Below, piece by piece: positions 1 through 10,227 of a stretch of DNA of 64,000 bases; within the stretch, counting starts at the first letter, position 1, and each line of letters opens with the position of its first letter. Origin of the DNA: Vulcanimicrobiota bacterium (lineage in GTDB: Bacteria; Vulcanimicrobiota; Vulcanimicrobiia; Vulcanimicrobiales; Vulcanimicrobiaceae). The stretch covers positions 96,334 through 160,333 of the forward strand of contig JAAXCX010000006.1 of NCBI GenBank assembly GCA_013036105.1, read 5' to 3'. The position numbers were made by a program, and so were the translations under genes. The notes beneath the pieces were generated by a model. That model was not told the DNA's origin. It saw nothing but the letters and a program-made list of their open reading frames with translations, and ran no database searches.

Positions 1-1495
<1,495 letters not shown>

Positions 1496-1538
1496 AAAAC
1501 CCTCCAAAAAATTTGGTAGACAGAATGTGGAAATGGGG

Positions 1539-1565
1539 CTAGCACTCTCTAGCGGAGACTGCCAG
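1539..1565 (-). promoter_or_regulatory. CIRCE-like HrcA operator upstream of groESL
   Basis: Inverted repeat with the 9-N9-9 geometry of CIRCE (consensus TTAGCACTC-N9-GAGTGCTAA). The left arm CTAGCACTC matches 8 of 9 positions and the right arm GACTGCCAG 6 of 9. It sits about 45 bases upstream of the groES start, just downstream of a plausible promoter. That is where HrcA would bind to repress the operon until heat shock. No hrcA gene is in this window. Confidence 0.72.
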
Positions 1566-1572
1566 CCTGCAA

Positions 1573-1601
1573 AGTTTAGCAGACTCCGGCAGTGACTGCA
1601 A
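1573..1601 (-). promoter_or_regulatory. Candidate groESL promoter
   Basis: On the minus strand a TTGCAG -35 (1596-1601) and a TAAACT -10 (1573-1578) are separated by 17 bases. The match to the vegetative consensus is only moderate. The position is right: between the end of the upstream gene and the CIRCE-like repeat, which would cover the transcription start. Confidence 0.4.
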
Positions 1602-1608
1602 GGGTTGG

Positions 1609-3846
1609 CTAGAGGGCGCCGCGGTTTATCGGAACGACGCGGGGGCTCGAGCCGCTAGACGACTCTTGCTGCCCGATGAGGGCCATCAGGTCGCCACGGG
1701 GCATCGGGCGATGGAAGAGGTAGCCCTGGGCCTGATCGCAGCGCAGGCCGCGGACGAACTCCCACTGGGACTCGGTTTCGATGCCTTCGGCGATGACGCG
1801 CAGGCCGAGGGTCTGCGCCAGCGTCGCGATAGCCTTGACGATGCCTTGGTCGTACGGGTCGCGCGTGACGTCGTCGATGAAGCCCTTGTCGATCTTGATG
1901 GCGTGGACCGGAAGGCGCTTGATGTAGCTGAGCGAGCTGTAACCTTTGCCGAAATCGTCGACGACGAGCTGGACGCCCATCGCGTGAAGGCGCAGCAGGG
2001 TCGCAACGGCGAGATCGTTGAGCACGATATTTTCGGTGACTTCAAGTTCGAGCGCGCGCGCCGGCAAACCGGTTTCGGCCAGCACCGCGGCGATCGTCGC
2101 GGCGCAATCCTGTTCGTAAAAGTCGCGCGGCGAAAGATTGACCGAGACGCGGAACTCCGGCGCGGCCATCGCCCGAATACGCGCGGCCGTGCTGCAGGCT
2201 TGCTTGAGCACCCACCGGCTGATCTCGACGATCGTTCCGCTCTCTTCGGCGATCGGGATAAACACTTCGGGCAACAATTCGCCAAGCGTGGGATGCTGCC
2301 AGCGCACGAGCGCTTCGGCGGTGACGATACGTTTGGTCGAGACGTCGACGATCGGCTGAAAGAGCAGCTGTAATTCGCCGCGTGACAGCGCGTGGCGCAG
2401 ATCTTGTTCCAGACTCATACGTTCGAGCACGCTCGCGTGCATCGTACCGTCGTAGGACTTAACGTTGTTGCGTCCGGCTTCTTTGGCGCTGTACATCGCC
2501 GAGTCTGCGAACGCGATCAGTTCTTCGGCCGTGCGCGCATTCTGCGGGAACAAACTCGTGCCGATGCTCGCAGTAACGAACAACTCACGGCTGTCGATGA
2601 CGAACGGCTCTTGGAACGTGGCCAGCACGCCCATGGCCACCGAGACGACGCTGCGCTGATCGCCGATGCCGTCGATGATCACCACGAACTCGTCGCCGCC
2701 CGAGCGGAAGATCGTGGCGCGATTGATCAGGCGCTCTTGCAGACGCATGGCGATACCGCGCAAGAGCTCGTCGCCCACGCGATGACCGAGCGTATCATTG
2801 ATCGTCTTAAAGCGATCGATATCGATGAAGAGCGCGGCGACCGGTCCATTCTTCGCGGCGGCGTCATCGAGAATGACCGAAAGCGATTCTTCCAGCGCCA
2901 GCCGGTTGGGCAGCTGCGTCATCACGTCTTGGCGCGCGAGCCGTGAGAAGCGCTCGGCGCTCTCGCGCACTTCGGTGACGTCGAGCATGACGCCGATCGC
3001 GCCGGTCAGCGCGCCTTCGGCGTCGCGCAGCGGTTCCACGTCGTTCTGCAGCCAGCGTCCGTTTTGGCGCGTCTCGTAGCGCACGGCTTCACCGGCGAGC
3101 GCGCGACGCAGCTCCGAAAGCGCTGCGCGGCGCTGGTCGGGATCGTCGATGCTGGCGCCATACGGTCCGCCGACGAGATCATCGGCGCACAGCCGCTGCT
3201 CCGCGGCGCCGCGAATTGACGTCAGCCGCAGATCGCGGTCAACCGTCCAGACCACGGCCGGCATTTGCGCGAGCAGCAAACGCAGACTCGCGCTCGTCTT
3301 GAGCAACAGTTCGCTATTCTTGCGTTCGGTGACGTCACGCAAATGAACGAGGAGCTCATCGCGCGCCGGCTGCATACGAATCTCAATCCAACGGTCGGTC
3401 GACTGGAAGTGCTGTAGCCGCTCGAGCGGAATCCCTTGTCCGCGCACGCTCAACATCTCCGGCACGAGTTCCGAGGCCAGCGGATCGAGAACTTCTTGGA
3501 CGCGCATGCCGATCAGTTGGCTGGCGTCCTTGCGCAGCAGCTCCTCGGCACGCTCATTGACGTGCGAGAACCGCCAGTCTTTGTCGATAATAAAAAAACC
3601 GTCGGGGATGCTCTCCACGACGTTGTAGCCCCGCTCGGTCAAGCCGCGGATCGAGTCGATTCCGTCGCTGACCAAGAGCTTGGCGGCAACGCAGATGAGG
3701 ATGACGCCAGCCGCCGCGTAGATCACGAGAAGGAGCGGTCCGGCGTGTTCGCTTGCTGCCGCAAAAAACACCAGGAAACAGAGGGCGACCAATACACCGA
3801 GGATGAGGATGCGAGTATTGAGGCCCGCCTGGCCGGCGGACTTCAC
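1609..3846 (-). CDS. Membrane PAS-GGDEF-EAL cyclic-di-GMP synthase/phosphodiesterase
   Basis: 745-residue bifunctional-type c-di-GMP protein. Two membrane segments (about 12-30 and 36-55) are followed by two PAS domains (about 75-170 and 185-300), a GGDEF domain and an EAL domain. The GGDEF motif is intact ([10 protein letters not shown]), and I see no RxxD inhibitory site before it. The EAL domain keeps the metal and catalytic residues: [38 protein letters not shown] and QAQGYLF. Both synthesis and hydrolysis are therefore possible. The GTG start overlaps the stop of the TPR/LuxR gene (GTGA), so translation is coupled and the regulator and enzyme are probably functional partners. The sensed signal is unknown. 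Confidence 0.93.
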   Translation of the reverse strand: MKSAGQAGLNTRILILGVLVALCFLVFFAAASEHAGPLLLVIYAAAGVILICVAAKLLVSDGIDSIRGLTERGYNVVESIPDGFFIIDKDWRFSHVNERAEELLRKDASQLIGMRVQEVLDPLASELVPEMLSVRGQGIPLERLQHFQSTDRWIEIRMQPARDELLVHLRDVTERKNSELLLKTSASLRLLLAQMPAVVWTVDRDLRLTSIRGAAEQRLCADDLVGGPYGASIDDPDQRRAALSELRRALAGEAVRYETRQNGRWLQNDVEPLRDAEGALTGAIGVMLDVTEVRESAERFSRLARQDVMTQLPNRLALEESLSVILDDAAAKNGPVAALFIDIDRFKTINDTLGHRVGDELLRGIAMRLQERLINRATIFRSGGDEFVVIIDGIGDQRSVVSVAMGVLATFQEPFVIDSRELFVTASIGTSLFPQNARTAEELIAFADSAMYSAKEAGRNNVKSYDGTMHASVLERMSLEQDLRHALSRGELQLLFQPIVDVSTKRIVTAEALVRWQHPTLGELLPEVFIPIAEESGTIVEISRWVLKQACSTAARIRAMAAPEFRVSVNLSPRDFYEQDCAATIAAVLAETGLPARALELEVTENIVLNDLAVATLLRLHAMGVQLVVDDFGKGYSSLSYIKRLPVHAIKIDKGFIDDVTRDPYDQGIVKAIATLAQTLGLRVIAEGIETESQWEFVRGLRCDQAQGYLFHRPMPRGDLMALIGQQESSSGSSPRVVPINRGAL

Positions 3847-5402
3847 AGTAACTTACGTTGCCGTAACTCGGCGCGCAATGCATGACGCGATTGCACTCCC
3901 AACGCGGCAAAGATAATCTCGATCTGTTTCTCCAAAGTGAATTGGCTACGGCTGAACCGGTGCGATAGTTCGTCAAAATCCGCACCCTGAGAGAGCGCAA
4001 TGGCGATTTGGCGCTGCATGGGAGTCAGCCCTGAGAGCACACGTTGCTCTCCCACCTTATCTATTTCGGATAACCGGTGAAGAAACGGACTATTTTTGAA
4101 AGCCGCGGCTTCTTTGCGAGCTTTTTCAAGCCAACCCTTATCCTCGGTCAGCTCGTACAGCGCCGCCGCAGCGGATGCCGCGAAATACGGGTACGGGATC
4201 TGCGCGAAAATGTCGTATGCGAACTCCAGGCTTTCTCGGGCCAATTTTGGATTGCCCAGAACGGCTTGGACGCGACCGGTCGAGTATTTTTCGTAGGCAA
4301 GCGCGCGCCGGTCGTGAATGGCTGCAAGCGTCGGATCGAGACTGCCCTTGCCCAACGAGTTGTAAGTCGACATATAGCGCTGCGCCTGCGCGAGGTCGGT
4401 GGCGGCAAAGAGCTCTCCGAGCATGACAAGCGTTTGGCGCTCTTCGCCGTGCGTTTGGTCCCACTCGATGTCCCGCGCGAGGATATGCGCTTGAGCCAGC
4501 TCCTCGGCAGCCCAGGCCTCGTTATTATTCATGCGCGCAACGAAGGCTCTGTCCGTGTGCGCCATCGCTTTCCAAGCGAGCGTCGGGGCTATTTCTTTGG
4601 AATCTTTGAGCAACCACTGCGCGCGCCCCGGGTCGCCCTGATGAAACGCGTGCCAGGCAAGTGCGCGCACGCATAGGAACTGCAGATAGCGTATATCAGC
4701 CGTCCATTCGATGCGTTCATATGCTGCCTCACCCATGCGGACGCTGTCGCTGTCGCCCATCTCGACGGCCAAGCGCAACAGCCCATGGAGATAGATCGCG
4801 ACCGACGTGAAGTCGCACGAGTCCTTGGATTGCTCGAAGTGACGGAACGCCGCCAGCAAATCTTTCATCTGCGAAGCATAGTTTTCGAGCCCGGCATGCA
4901 TCCACGATCGTAGTGCAAGGGCGCGGAATTGCGCGAAGGGCTCCGGATCGCTTAATGCCAGCGCCATGTCGTCGCTATTGGGGTCGTAGCGTCCGGCCGC
5001 CCACAGCAGTCGTGACCGTTCGTAGCCCAGCCGCGCAACGCGACTAAGATCGTCTTGAACAAGCTCCTGCGCGCGTTCAAGCATGTCGCGCGCGGCGTCA
5101 AAATCCCGACCGTTTACACAGGCGAAAGCCGAAAGAATGAAATATCCGAAGCGTCCTTCCGCTGAAGTGAAAGCCTCCGAATGATTCGCCAGGGACTCTA
5201 AGGCAAGAACCGGGCTGCGCCGCGCTAGCACGTCAGCTCGGACGAGCAGTCCCCGCTCGTTGAACGGTTCGGGCCAATCTTCGCAGTATTCGAGCAACTG
5301 CAAGGCTTCGTCGCGGCGCGCGCGGCGCGCCAAATCGGCGGCGAGCTGCAGACTCGTCGAGACGTCGGCTCCGGTTTTTAGGCGTTCGCCTTGCACGTGC
5401 AT
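3843..5402 (-). CDS. TPR-like regulator with C-terminal LuxR-type helix-turn-helix
   Basis: 519 residues, mostly alpha-helical repeats that read as TPR-like units (for example LQLAADLARRARRDEALQLL and the repeated AxxxxxxA helices). The last 60 residues are a LuxR/GerE-type DNA-binding domain (GLTPMQRQIAIALSQGADFDELSHRF, shown here only in outline: GLTPMQRQIA then a recognition helix near SQFTLEKQIEII). No receiver domain or ATPase motif is visible. It is 10 bases downstream of a lipoprotein gene and overlaps the c-di-GMP enzyme gene. It could be a transcription factor or a signalling scaffold. The family assignment is by pattern only. Confidence 0.7.
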   Translation of the reverse strand: MHVQGERLKTGADVSTSLQLAADLARRARRDEALQLLEYCEDWPEPFNERGLLVRADVLARRSPVLALESLANHSEAFTSAEGRFGYFILSAFACVNGRDFDAARDMLERAQELVQDDLSRVARLGYERSRLLWAAGRYDPNSDDMALALSDPEPFAQFRALALRSWMHAGLENYASQMKDLLAAFRHFEQSKDSCDFTSVAIYLHGLLRLAVEMGDSDSVRMGEAAYERIEWTADIRYLQFLCVRALAWHAFHQGDPGRAQWLLKDSKEIAPTLAWKAMAHTDRAFVARMNNNEAWAAEELAQAHILARDIEWDQTHGEERQTLVMLGELFAATDLAQAQRYMSTYNSLGKGSLDPTLAAIHDRRALAYEKYSTGRVQAVLGNPKLARESLEFAYDIFAQIPYPYFAASAAAALYELTEDKGWLEKARKEAAAFKNSPFLHRLSEIDKVGEQRVLSGLTPMQRQIAIALSQGADFDELSHRFSRSQFTLEKQIEIIFAALGVQSRHALRAELRQRKLL

Positions 5403-5412
5403 TCCGGCGCCG

Positions 5413-6429
5413 CTAATCCGTAATCGCCCCTGCGTTAGTGGTTTGTCCCGGACTGACTGTTATCGTCGGTCCCTTCAAGCGATCGCGCCCGGTGCTCGAG
5501 CCATGCGATGATAAATCCGCGCCGGCCGAATTGGTATATTGGTTGTAGACCTCCAGGCGGTACGAGCCGGCGGCCAACGTGTGCAATAAGAAGTCGCCCG
5601 ACCCGTTGGTCGCAACGGTATTCCCGACTTGGCCTCCCTGGCCGACGGCCACAACAACGGCGTTGGAAACGGGCTGGCCGTTATCGTTCAGGACCGTGCC
5701 GGTGATCATGCCCTCGTTGGAATGGGCGGCGACGAACATCGTCGGCCGCACGGTCAGGCCGAGGCTGCCCTGCGCTCCGAAATTTCCCCGGTCGCCGTCG
5801 CCGCGTTCGGAATTCGTCGACGGAGGCGTCAGCGATTCCATAAGGTTGAAGTCCGCGTTGAGGAGTTCGGTCGGATCGCTTCCAATGGTGAACGAGCCGC
5901 TTTGCGTGATCGCAACGCGCCCCGCTCCCAAATAAGCGGTGCTGGTTGATTTGCCGGCGTGCGCGGACGAGCTGTCGCTATCGGTGACGAAATTCAAAGG
6001 CGCGCTCACGCCGCTCGCATAGAGCGCGGAGCTCGCGCCGGTATCGATGACAAATCGGACTTGCTGGTAGGTTTGCGGATTATTGACGCTCGCCTGAGCG
6101 ACGCTGTCACCCGACCCATCCTGGTATTGGAGCAGATCGACGATAAATGGAGCCGCATACTTTGCAACTACTTGACTGCGGCCGGAGCCGTCGACGAGAT
6201 CAATTTCACTGATCGCGAGATTGACGTGGGCCAAAGCGTGACCGAACAAAGCCGGCGGAGCGTCGCCGACCTGAACCACTACCTGGCTGGCGATGCCGCC
6301 GATAGTTTCAAGAGGCCGAACGAGATTTTGCGGTCCGGTTGGCGGAAGACCGGATTGGCCGTGCATCGAACATGCCGCTGGCACAAACGCAAATAGCAAA
6401 GCGTAGAAAGCCTTAAAGTATCGCCTCAA
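5413..6429 (-). CDS. Lipoprotein with DUF4382-like and carboxypeptidase-regulatory-like domains
   Basis: Exported lipoprotein of about 338 residues. I chose the TTG at 6429-6427 because GGAGG at 6439-6443 lies 9 bases upstream and the protein then starts with a compact signal peptide ending in the lipobox VPAAC (Cys 20). Upstream ATG 6480 would add 17 residues before the signal. The middle part (about 55-200) resembles DUF4382, with the INxAISEIDLVDG and IVDLLQYQDG strands. The C-terminal part (about 255-330) is a carboxypeptidase-regulatory-like beta-sandwich (GTVLNDNGQPVSNAVVVAVG, then SGDFLLHTLAAGSYRLEV). It probably opens the operon with the TPR/LuxR and GGDEF-EAL genes. Function is unknown; surface binding is a guess. 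Confidence 0.75.
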   Translation of the reverse strand: MRRYFKAFYALLFAFVPAACSMHGQSGLPPTGPQNLVRPLETIGGIASQVVVQVGDAPPALFGHALAHVNLAISEIDLVDGSGRSQVVAKYAAPFIVDLLQYQDGSGDSVAQASVNNPQTYQQVRFVIDTGASSALYASGVSAPLNFVTDSDSSSAHAGKSTSTAYLGAGRVAITQSGSFTIGSDPTELLNADFNLMESLTPPSTNSERGDGDRGNFGAQGSLGLTVRPTMFVAAHSNEGMITGTVLNDNGQPVSNAVVVAVGQGGQVGNTVATNGSGDFLLHTLAAGSYRLEVYNQYTNSAGADLSSHGSSTGRDRLKGPTITVSPGQTTNAGAITD

Positions 6430-6548
6430 GCGCCCTATCCTCCGTGATTCCGAAACCAGCCCGTGCTGCGAATATAGCACGTCCAGTGCCGAAGACCATG
6501 CAAAAAAATTGATTAGAAAGACCTATTTTCAAGAAGCGGCGGTAAAAT

Positions 6549-6959
6549 TTGAGTAAAGCTCGGCTTACGGAGTGGGGCCGAATCGCGATAACGGGCGCCG
6601 CGGCGGGGGCCGCAGGCGGCATCCTGTTCGGATTGGTCTACTTTCCGGCCGCCGTTCGTAGGCCGCCGGCCGGGCCACAAGCAGCCGAATATGCCGCGCT
6701 CTACGCCGCCGCGTGCCTGGCCTGGGGGATAGGTTACGCCTACCTCGCCGCCGGCCAGCCGCAGGTCAACCGCTTTCCGGTTCTCTCGGGCTTGTCGTTC
6801 GGCGTTGTCGTCTACGTCGTGACGCAGCTCGTGCTCTACGGCATCGCCGCCGAGCAAATTCACACCGCGCAGCAAGTCGCGTTCGGTCTGGGCGCGACGT
6901 CCCTGTTTTTTGGATTGCCCGTCGCGTTCATCGCCCGGCTCTCCGAGCGTACGCGATGA
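6549..6959 (+). CDS. Small four-helix membrane protein, unknown function
   Basis: 136 residues with about four hydrophobic segments (roughly 12-32, 47-67, 80-100 and 108-128), rich in Ala, Gly and Tyr. I do not recognise the family. The start is TTG at 6549, with no convincing ribosome site. Its TGA overlaps the ATG of the alanine racemase gene (ATGA), so the pair is translationally coupled and the protein may have an envelope role. It is divergent from the lipoprotein gene; the 119 bases between them hold no promoter I could assign with confidence. Confidence 0.7.
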   Translation: MSKARLTEWGRIAITGAAAGAAGGILFGLVYFPAAVRRPPAGPQAAEYAALYAAACLAWGIGYAYLAAGQPQVNRFPVLSGLSFGVVVYVVTQLVLYGIAAEQIHTAQQVAFGLGATSLFFGLPVAFIARLSERTR

Positions 6960-8068
6960 TCGGCGGGTTGCGCATTTCGCTCGGCGCGCTGCGCCGGAAC
7001 GCCAAGACTTTGCGCGGCCTCGCGGCACCGGCATGCGCCGCGTTCGTGGTCAAATCCAATGCGTACGGTCACGGGCTCGTCGCGACCGCGCGCGCCATCG
7101 AAGCGTACGCCGATACGCTCTGCGTCTACTCGATCGAAGAGGGCATTGCGCTGCGCGAAGCCGGCATCGCGGTAGCGATTCTTGTGCTGGGACCCGCTCC
7201 CGTCGAACTGCTCGAAGACGCGCTCGCGTGCGATCTGCAGATCACGCTCTGGGACTCCGGCACATATCTCGAAACCGTTGCGAACACCGCTCGGCGTTTG
7301 GGCAAAGTATTTCGCGTCCATGTGAAAGTCGATACCGGCGTACGGCGCTTGGGACTGGATCCATCGCAAGCGCCTAACGCGATCCTGCGCATCGCGCAGA
7401 CGCCCGGCGTCGAACTCGCCGGAATCTTTTCGCACTTGGCTTCGGCTGAAGAATTGGACTCTGCGTTTACCCTCGCGCAGGTGGAAACGTTGAACGCCGC
7501 GATCGACGCCGCCAAGCTCGATGCGAAGCCGCTGCGTCACATCGCCGCATCGGCGGCCGCGATGCTCTGGCCGCAAACGCGTTTGGATATGGTGCGTTAC
7601 GGGATCGCGCTCTATGGTTTGTGGCCGTCGAAGCAAACTCGCGCCGCGATGCCGCAGGAGCTGCAGTTAGAACCGGCTCTTTCATTTGAGAGCCGGATTG
7701 CAGCCGTAAGAAGAGTCGAGGCCGGCACCGCGGTTGGATACGGCGGCACATTCCGAGCGCCGCGCCCGATGCGCGTCGGCGTCGTGCCGCTAGGTTACGC
7801 CGACGGCATTCCGCGCGCGCTCTCCAATACGGGCGCGTTTGCGGTCGCCGGAAAACGCTGCCCGATCGCCGGACGCGTCTGCATGAACATGACGATCCTC
7901 GATCTCGGTGCGACCAACGCCCGGCCAGGCGACCGCGTCGTCCTGATCGGCCACGACGGCGGCAGCGCAGTTTCGGCCGACGATTGGGCCGACTGGGCGG
8001 GCACGATCAACTACGAGATCGTCGCACGGCTCCCCGCGAGTTTAACGCGAACCTACGAAGACGAGTGA
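6956..8068 (+). CDS. alr: Alanine racemase (PLP-dependent)
   Basis: Interconverts L- and D-alanine to supply D-Ala for Ddl and MurF. 370 residues, usual for the family. The PLP lysine is in VVKSNAYGHG (Lys 33). The second catalytic residue, a tyrosine, is in VGYGGTF (near 261). The PLP-site elements KVDTGVRRLG and PLGYADGIPRALS are present. The frame is open upstream to 6713, but the ATG at 6956 gives the family N-terminus and overlaps the preceding stop by four bases. The 3' end overlaps the convergent citrate synthase gene by 16 bases. The gene is separate from the mur/ddl operon and on the other strand. Confidence 0.96.
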   Translation: MIGGLRISLGALRRNAKTLRGLAAPACAAFVVKSNAYGHGLVATARAIEAYADTLCVYSIEEGIALREAGIAVAILVLGPAPVELLEDALACDLQITLWDSGTYLETVANTARRLGKVFRVHVKVDTGVRRLGLDPSQAPNAILRIAQTPGVELAGIFSHLASAEELDSAFTLAQVETLNAAIDAAKLDAKPLRHIAASAAAMLWPQTRLDMVRYGIALYGLWPSKQTRAAMPQELQLEPALSFESRIAAVRRVEAGTAVGYGGTFRAPRPMRVGVVPLGYADGIPRALSNTGAFAVAGKRCPIAGRVCMNMTILDLGATNARPGDRVVLIGHDGGSAVSADDWADWAGTINYEIVARLPASLTRTYEDE

Positions 8069-9237
8069 GCGGTCGCGCCGTTGCCCGTACGCTGCTCGAT
8101 CGGTTCGAACGCATGCACCGCCGGCCCCGAGTAGGTCGCTTGCGGCCGGATGAGGCGATTGTCGGCGAGCTGTTCCAGCACGTGCGCCGACCAACCGGCA
8201 ATCCGCCCGCAGGCAAAGATCGGCGTGAACTCGTCTCCGGGAAATCCTAAGCTGTAAAAAAGCGGCGCCGTGTAAAAATCGACGTTGGCGTAAATGCTCT
8301 TGTCTGGTTTCTTTTCGCGCAGAACGAGATTGGAAGCATCTTCGAGCGCGCGCGCGATCTTGTACCACTTCGGATCGTGCAATTCGCTCAGTTTTTTCGC
8401 GACGGCCTCTAAATGACGCGCGCGCGGATCGCGGACTTTGTATTCGCGATGCCCCATGCCCATGATGCGTTCGCCGCGCGCGAGCACTTCGCGCACGTAC
8501 GCTTCCGCGCGCTCGGGTTTTCCCACCTCGAGCAGCACGCGGCCGACCGCACTCGCCGCGCCCCCGTGTGCTTCGCCTTCGAGCGTCGCGATCGCCGAGG
8601 TCACCGCGGCATACAGATCGGCTTTCGTTGAAGCGGTGACGCGTGCTGAAAACGTCGATGCGTTGAACGAATGATCGGCCAGCAGCACGAGATAGGTGTC
8701 CATCGCGTCTTCCGCCACTTCGGAAGGTTCGGTGCCGCGGCACATATAGAGGAAGTTCGCCGCCTGTGAGAGATCGTGCCGGGGCTCGATCGGTTCGAGT
8801 CCGCGGCGAATGCGATCCCACATCGCGACGGCGGTCGGCACTTTGGCGATCAACTCGATCGCCGTATGCACGTCTGAAACGTGCGCGCCGTGCGCGTCGA
8901 CCGGCACGAAAATCGCGAGTCCCGAAACGATCGTGCGCAGCACGTCCATCGGCCAAGCGTCTTTGGGAACGCGCTCCATCGCATTGATGAGCGGCTCGGG
9001 CAGCATACGGTGCGCGCCGAGTTCTTTGCGCAGCTCGTCGAGCTGCTTCGTTGAAGGGAGACGTCCGTACAACAGGAGATGCACGACTTCTTCGAAGCAC
9101 GCGTTAGGCGCTAAATCGTCGATGTCGTAGCCGCGGTACGTGAGCCGCCCTTCCTTACCCTCGACGTTGGAAAGCAGCGTGCTGCCGACGACGACGCCTT
9201 CAAGGCCCCGGTCGACGACGATCCCTGTTGCAGACAT
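8053..9237 (-). CDS. gltA: Citrate synthase (or 2-methylcitrate synthase)
   Basis: Condenses oxaloacetate with acetyl-CoA at the TCA-cycle entry. 394 residues. Typical N-terminal LTYRGYDIDDLA, the active-site region DHSFNASTF, the second histidine in MGMGHREYKV, and the aspartate in NVDFYTAPLFYSLGF are all visible, followed by FACGRIAGWSAHVLEQ. The start ATG has GGAGAG just upstream. Methylcitrate synthases share these motifs, so specificity cannot be fixed by eye; no prpB/prpD neighbours support the methylcitrate role. It is the last gene of the long minus-strand run and is nine bases from the preceding gene. A 2-oxoglutarate dehydrogenase is encoded 49 kb away in the same window. Confidence 0.93.
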   Translation of the reverse strand: MSATGIVVDRGLEGVVVGSTLLSNVEGKEGRLTYRGYDIDDLAPNACFEEVVHLLLYGRLPSTKQLDELRKELGAHRMLPEPLINAMERVPKDAWPMDVLRTIVSGLAIFVPVDAHGAHVSDVHTAIELIAKVPTAVAMWDRIRRGLEPIEPRHDLSQAANFLYMCRGTEPSEVAEDAMDTYLVLLADHSFNASTFSARVTASTKADLYAAVTSAIATLEGEAHGGAASAVGRVLLEVGKPERAEAYVREVLARGERIMGMGHREYKVRDPRARHLEAVAKKLSELHDPKWYKIARALEDASNLVLREKKPDKSIYANVDFYTAPLFYSLGFPGDEFTPIFACGRIAGWSAHVLEQLADNRLIRPQATYSGPAVHAFEPIEQRTGNGATAHSSS

Positions 9238-9246
9238 AATCTCTCC

Positions 9247-10191
9247 TTAGTTCGGCACCTCCGCTAAGTGCTGGCCGTATTCCCGCGGATTAAAATACCA
9301 TTCCGGAAGCGAATTCGGAAACGTGATGTCGGTGAAGTCGAAGTCGACCGTTGCGCCGTCGCCGCCGTAAACGGTTTGCGTTCCGTTCGATTCGACGCGC
9401 GGTTCCACAATGCCGTGGAGGTGCGTGACGACCAGCTGCCCGCTCAGATAGCCGAGCGTGTAGGTGAAGGTGACGGGAAAAATTCCCTCGTCGCCGGTGA
9501 ACAGCCGGTCGTGGGCGATGATGCGCCGCAATTCGTAACTCTTCTTGTCCACCCAAATCTGACGCAGCACGTTGCGCTCGGGATCGCGGCGCGGGCGCAG
9601 GACCAGATGCAGAAGATTCCGCTCGACCGTCATCTGGGGAACGTCATAGTCCGACTCGCCGATGGCGACCACGGATCCGATGGTTTTGAGCGGTTCGGAC
9701 GAGGGCTCGGGCGTCGGAACGTATGACTGCGGGTTGAGGTGCTGCGTGCGCGGCGCTGCCGCAAAAACGTCGGCGGTCGGCGGCCCGGGATCGGTGGCTT
9801 CATTGAGTGCCGGACGGTCGAAACTGGGCGGGCCTTCGGCATCGTCGCGATAGATGCGGCGCGTCAGCGCGGCGCGGTCGAGATTACGGACCCAGTAATG
9901 CGTCGTGTACGATCCGAGCGGATCGGGATAGGGCGCCGCGCCCGGTTCCGCGGCGTAGTTGGTGTACTGCGTCCGGATCATCGTGTAGGTCTCGTAGGCC
10001 GGCGGGGGGCGGTGCGATCGAAAGACGCGGCGGATGATACCGAGCACTCGGACCGGCGTCAGAGTTTGGTAGGGCGGAAGCGCGGCCTGCGCGGCCGGCG
10101 CACTCGCCTGCGCGCCGGTGCGGATAGGACCGGCGACGGAAAAGGCCAGGATGGCGGAGGCCAAAAGCGCCGCCAAGAGATTTTTCAGCAT
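9247..10191 (-). CDS. Exported protein of unknown function
   Basis: 314 residues with a clear Sec signal peptide (MLKNLLAALLASAILAFSVA, cleavage near residue 30). After that come a Pro-rich stretch and many beta-strand-like segments with aromatic residues. The section around RQIWVDKKSYELRRI resembles the pattern in LolA/LolB-like or outer-membrane lipoprotein-sorting folds, where a strand is followed by a charged turn, but this is only an impression. No cysteine lipobox and no catalytic motif. Lies between the amidohydrolase (36 bases upstream) and citrate synthase (9 bases downstream) on the same strand, so it is probably co-transcribed. Confidence 0.72.
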   Translation of the reverse strand: MLKNLLAALLASAILAFSVAGPIRTGAQASAPAAQAALPPYQTLTPVRVLGIIRRVFRSHRPPPAYETYTMIRTQYTNYAAEPGAAPYPDPLGSYTTHYWVRNLDRAALTRRIYRDDAEGPPSFDRPALNEATDPGPPTADVFAAAPRTQHLNPQSYVPTPEPSSEPLKTIGSVVAIGESDYDVPQMTVERNLLHLVLRPRRDPERNVLRQIWVDKKSYELRRIIAHDRLFTGDEGIFPVTFTYTLGYLSGQLVVTHLHGIVEPRVESNGTQTVYGGDGATVDFDFTDITFPNSLPEWYFNPREYGQHLAEVPN

Positions 10192-10227
10192 ACTCGGCTT
10201 GTATAACGTCTGGAAGGTTCCCGAATG

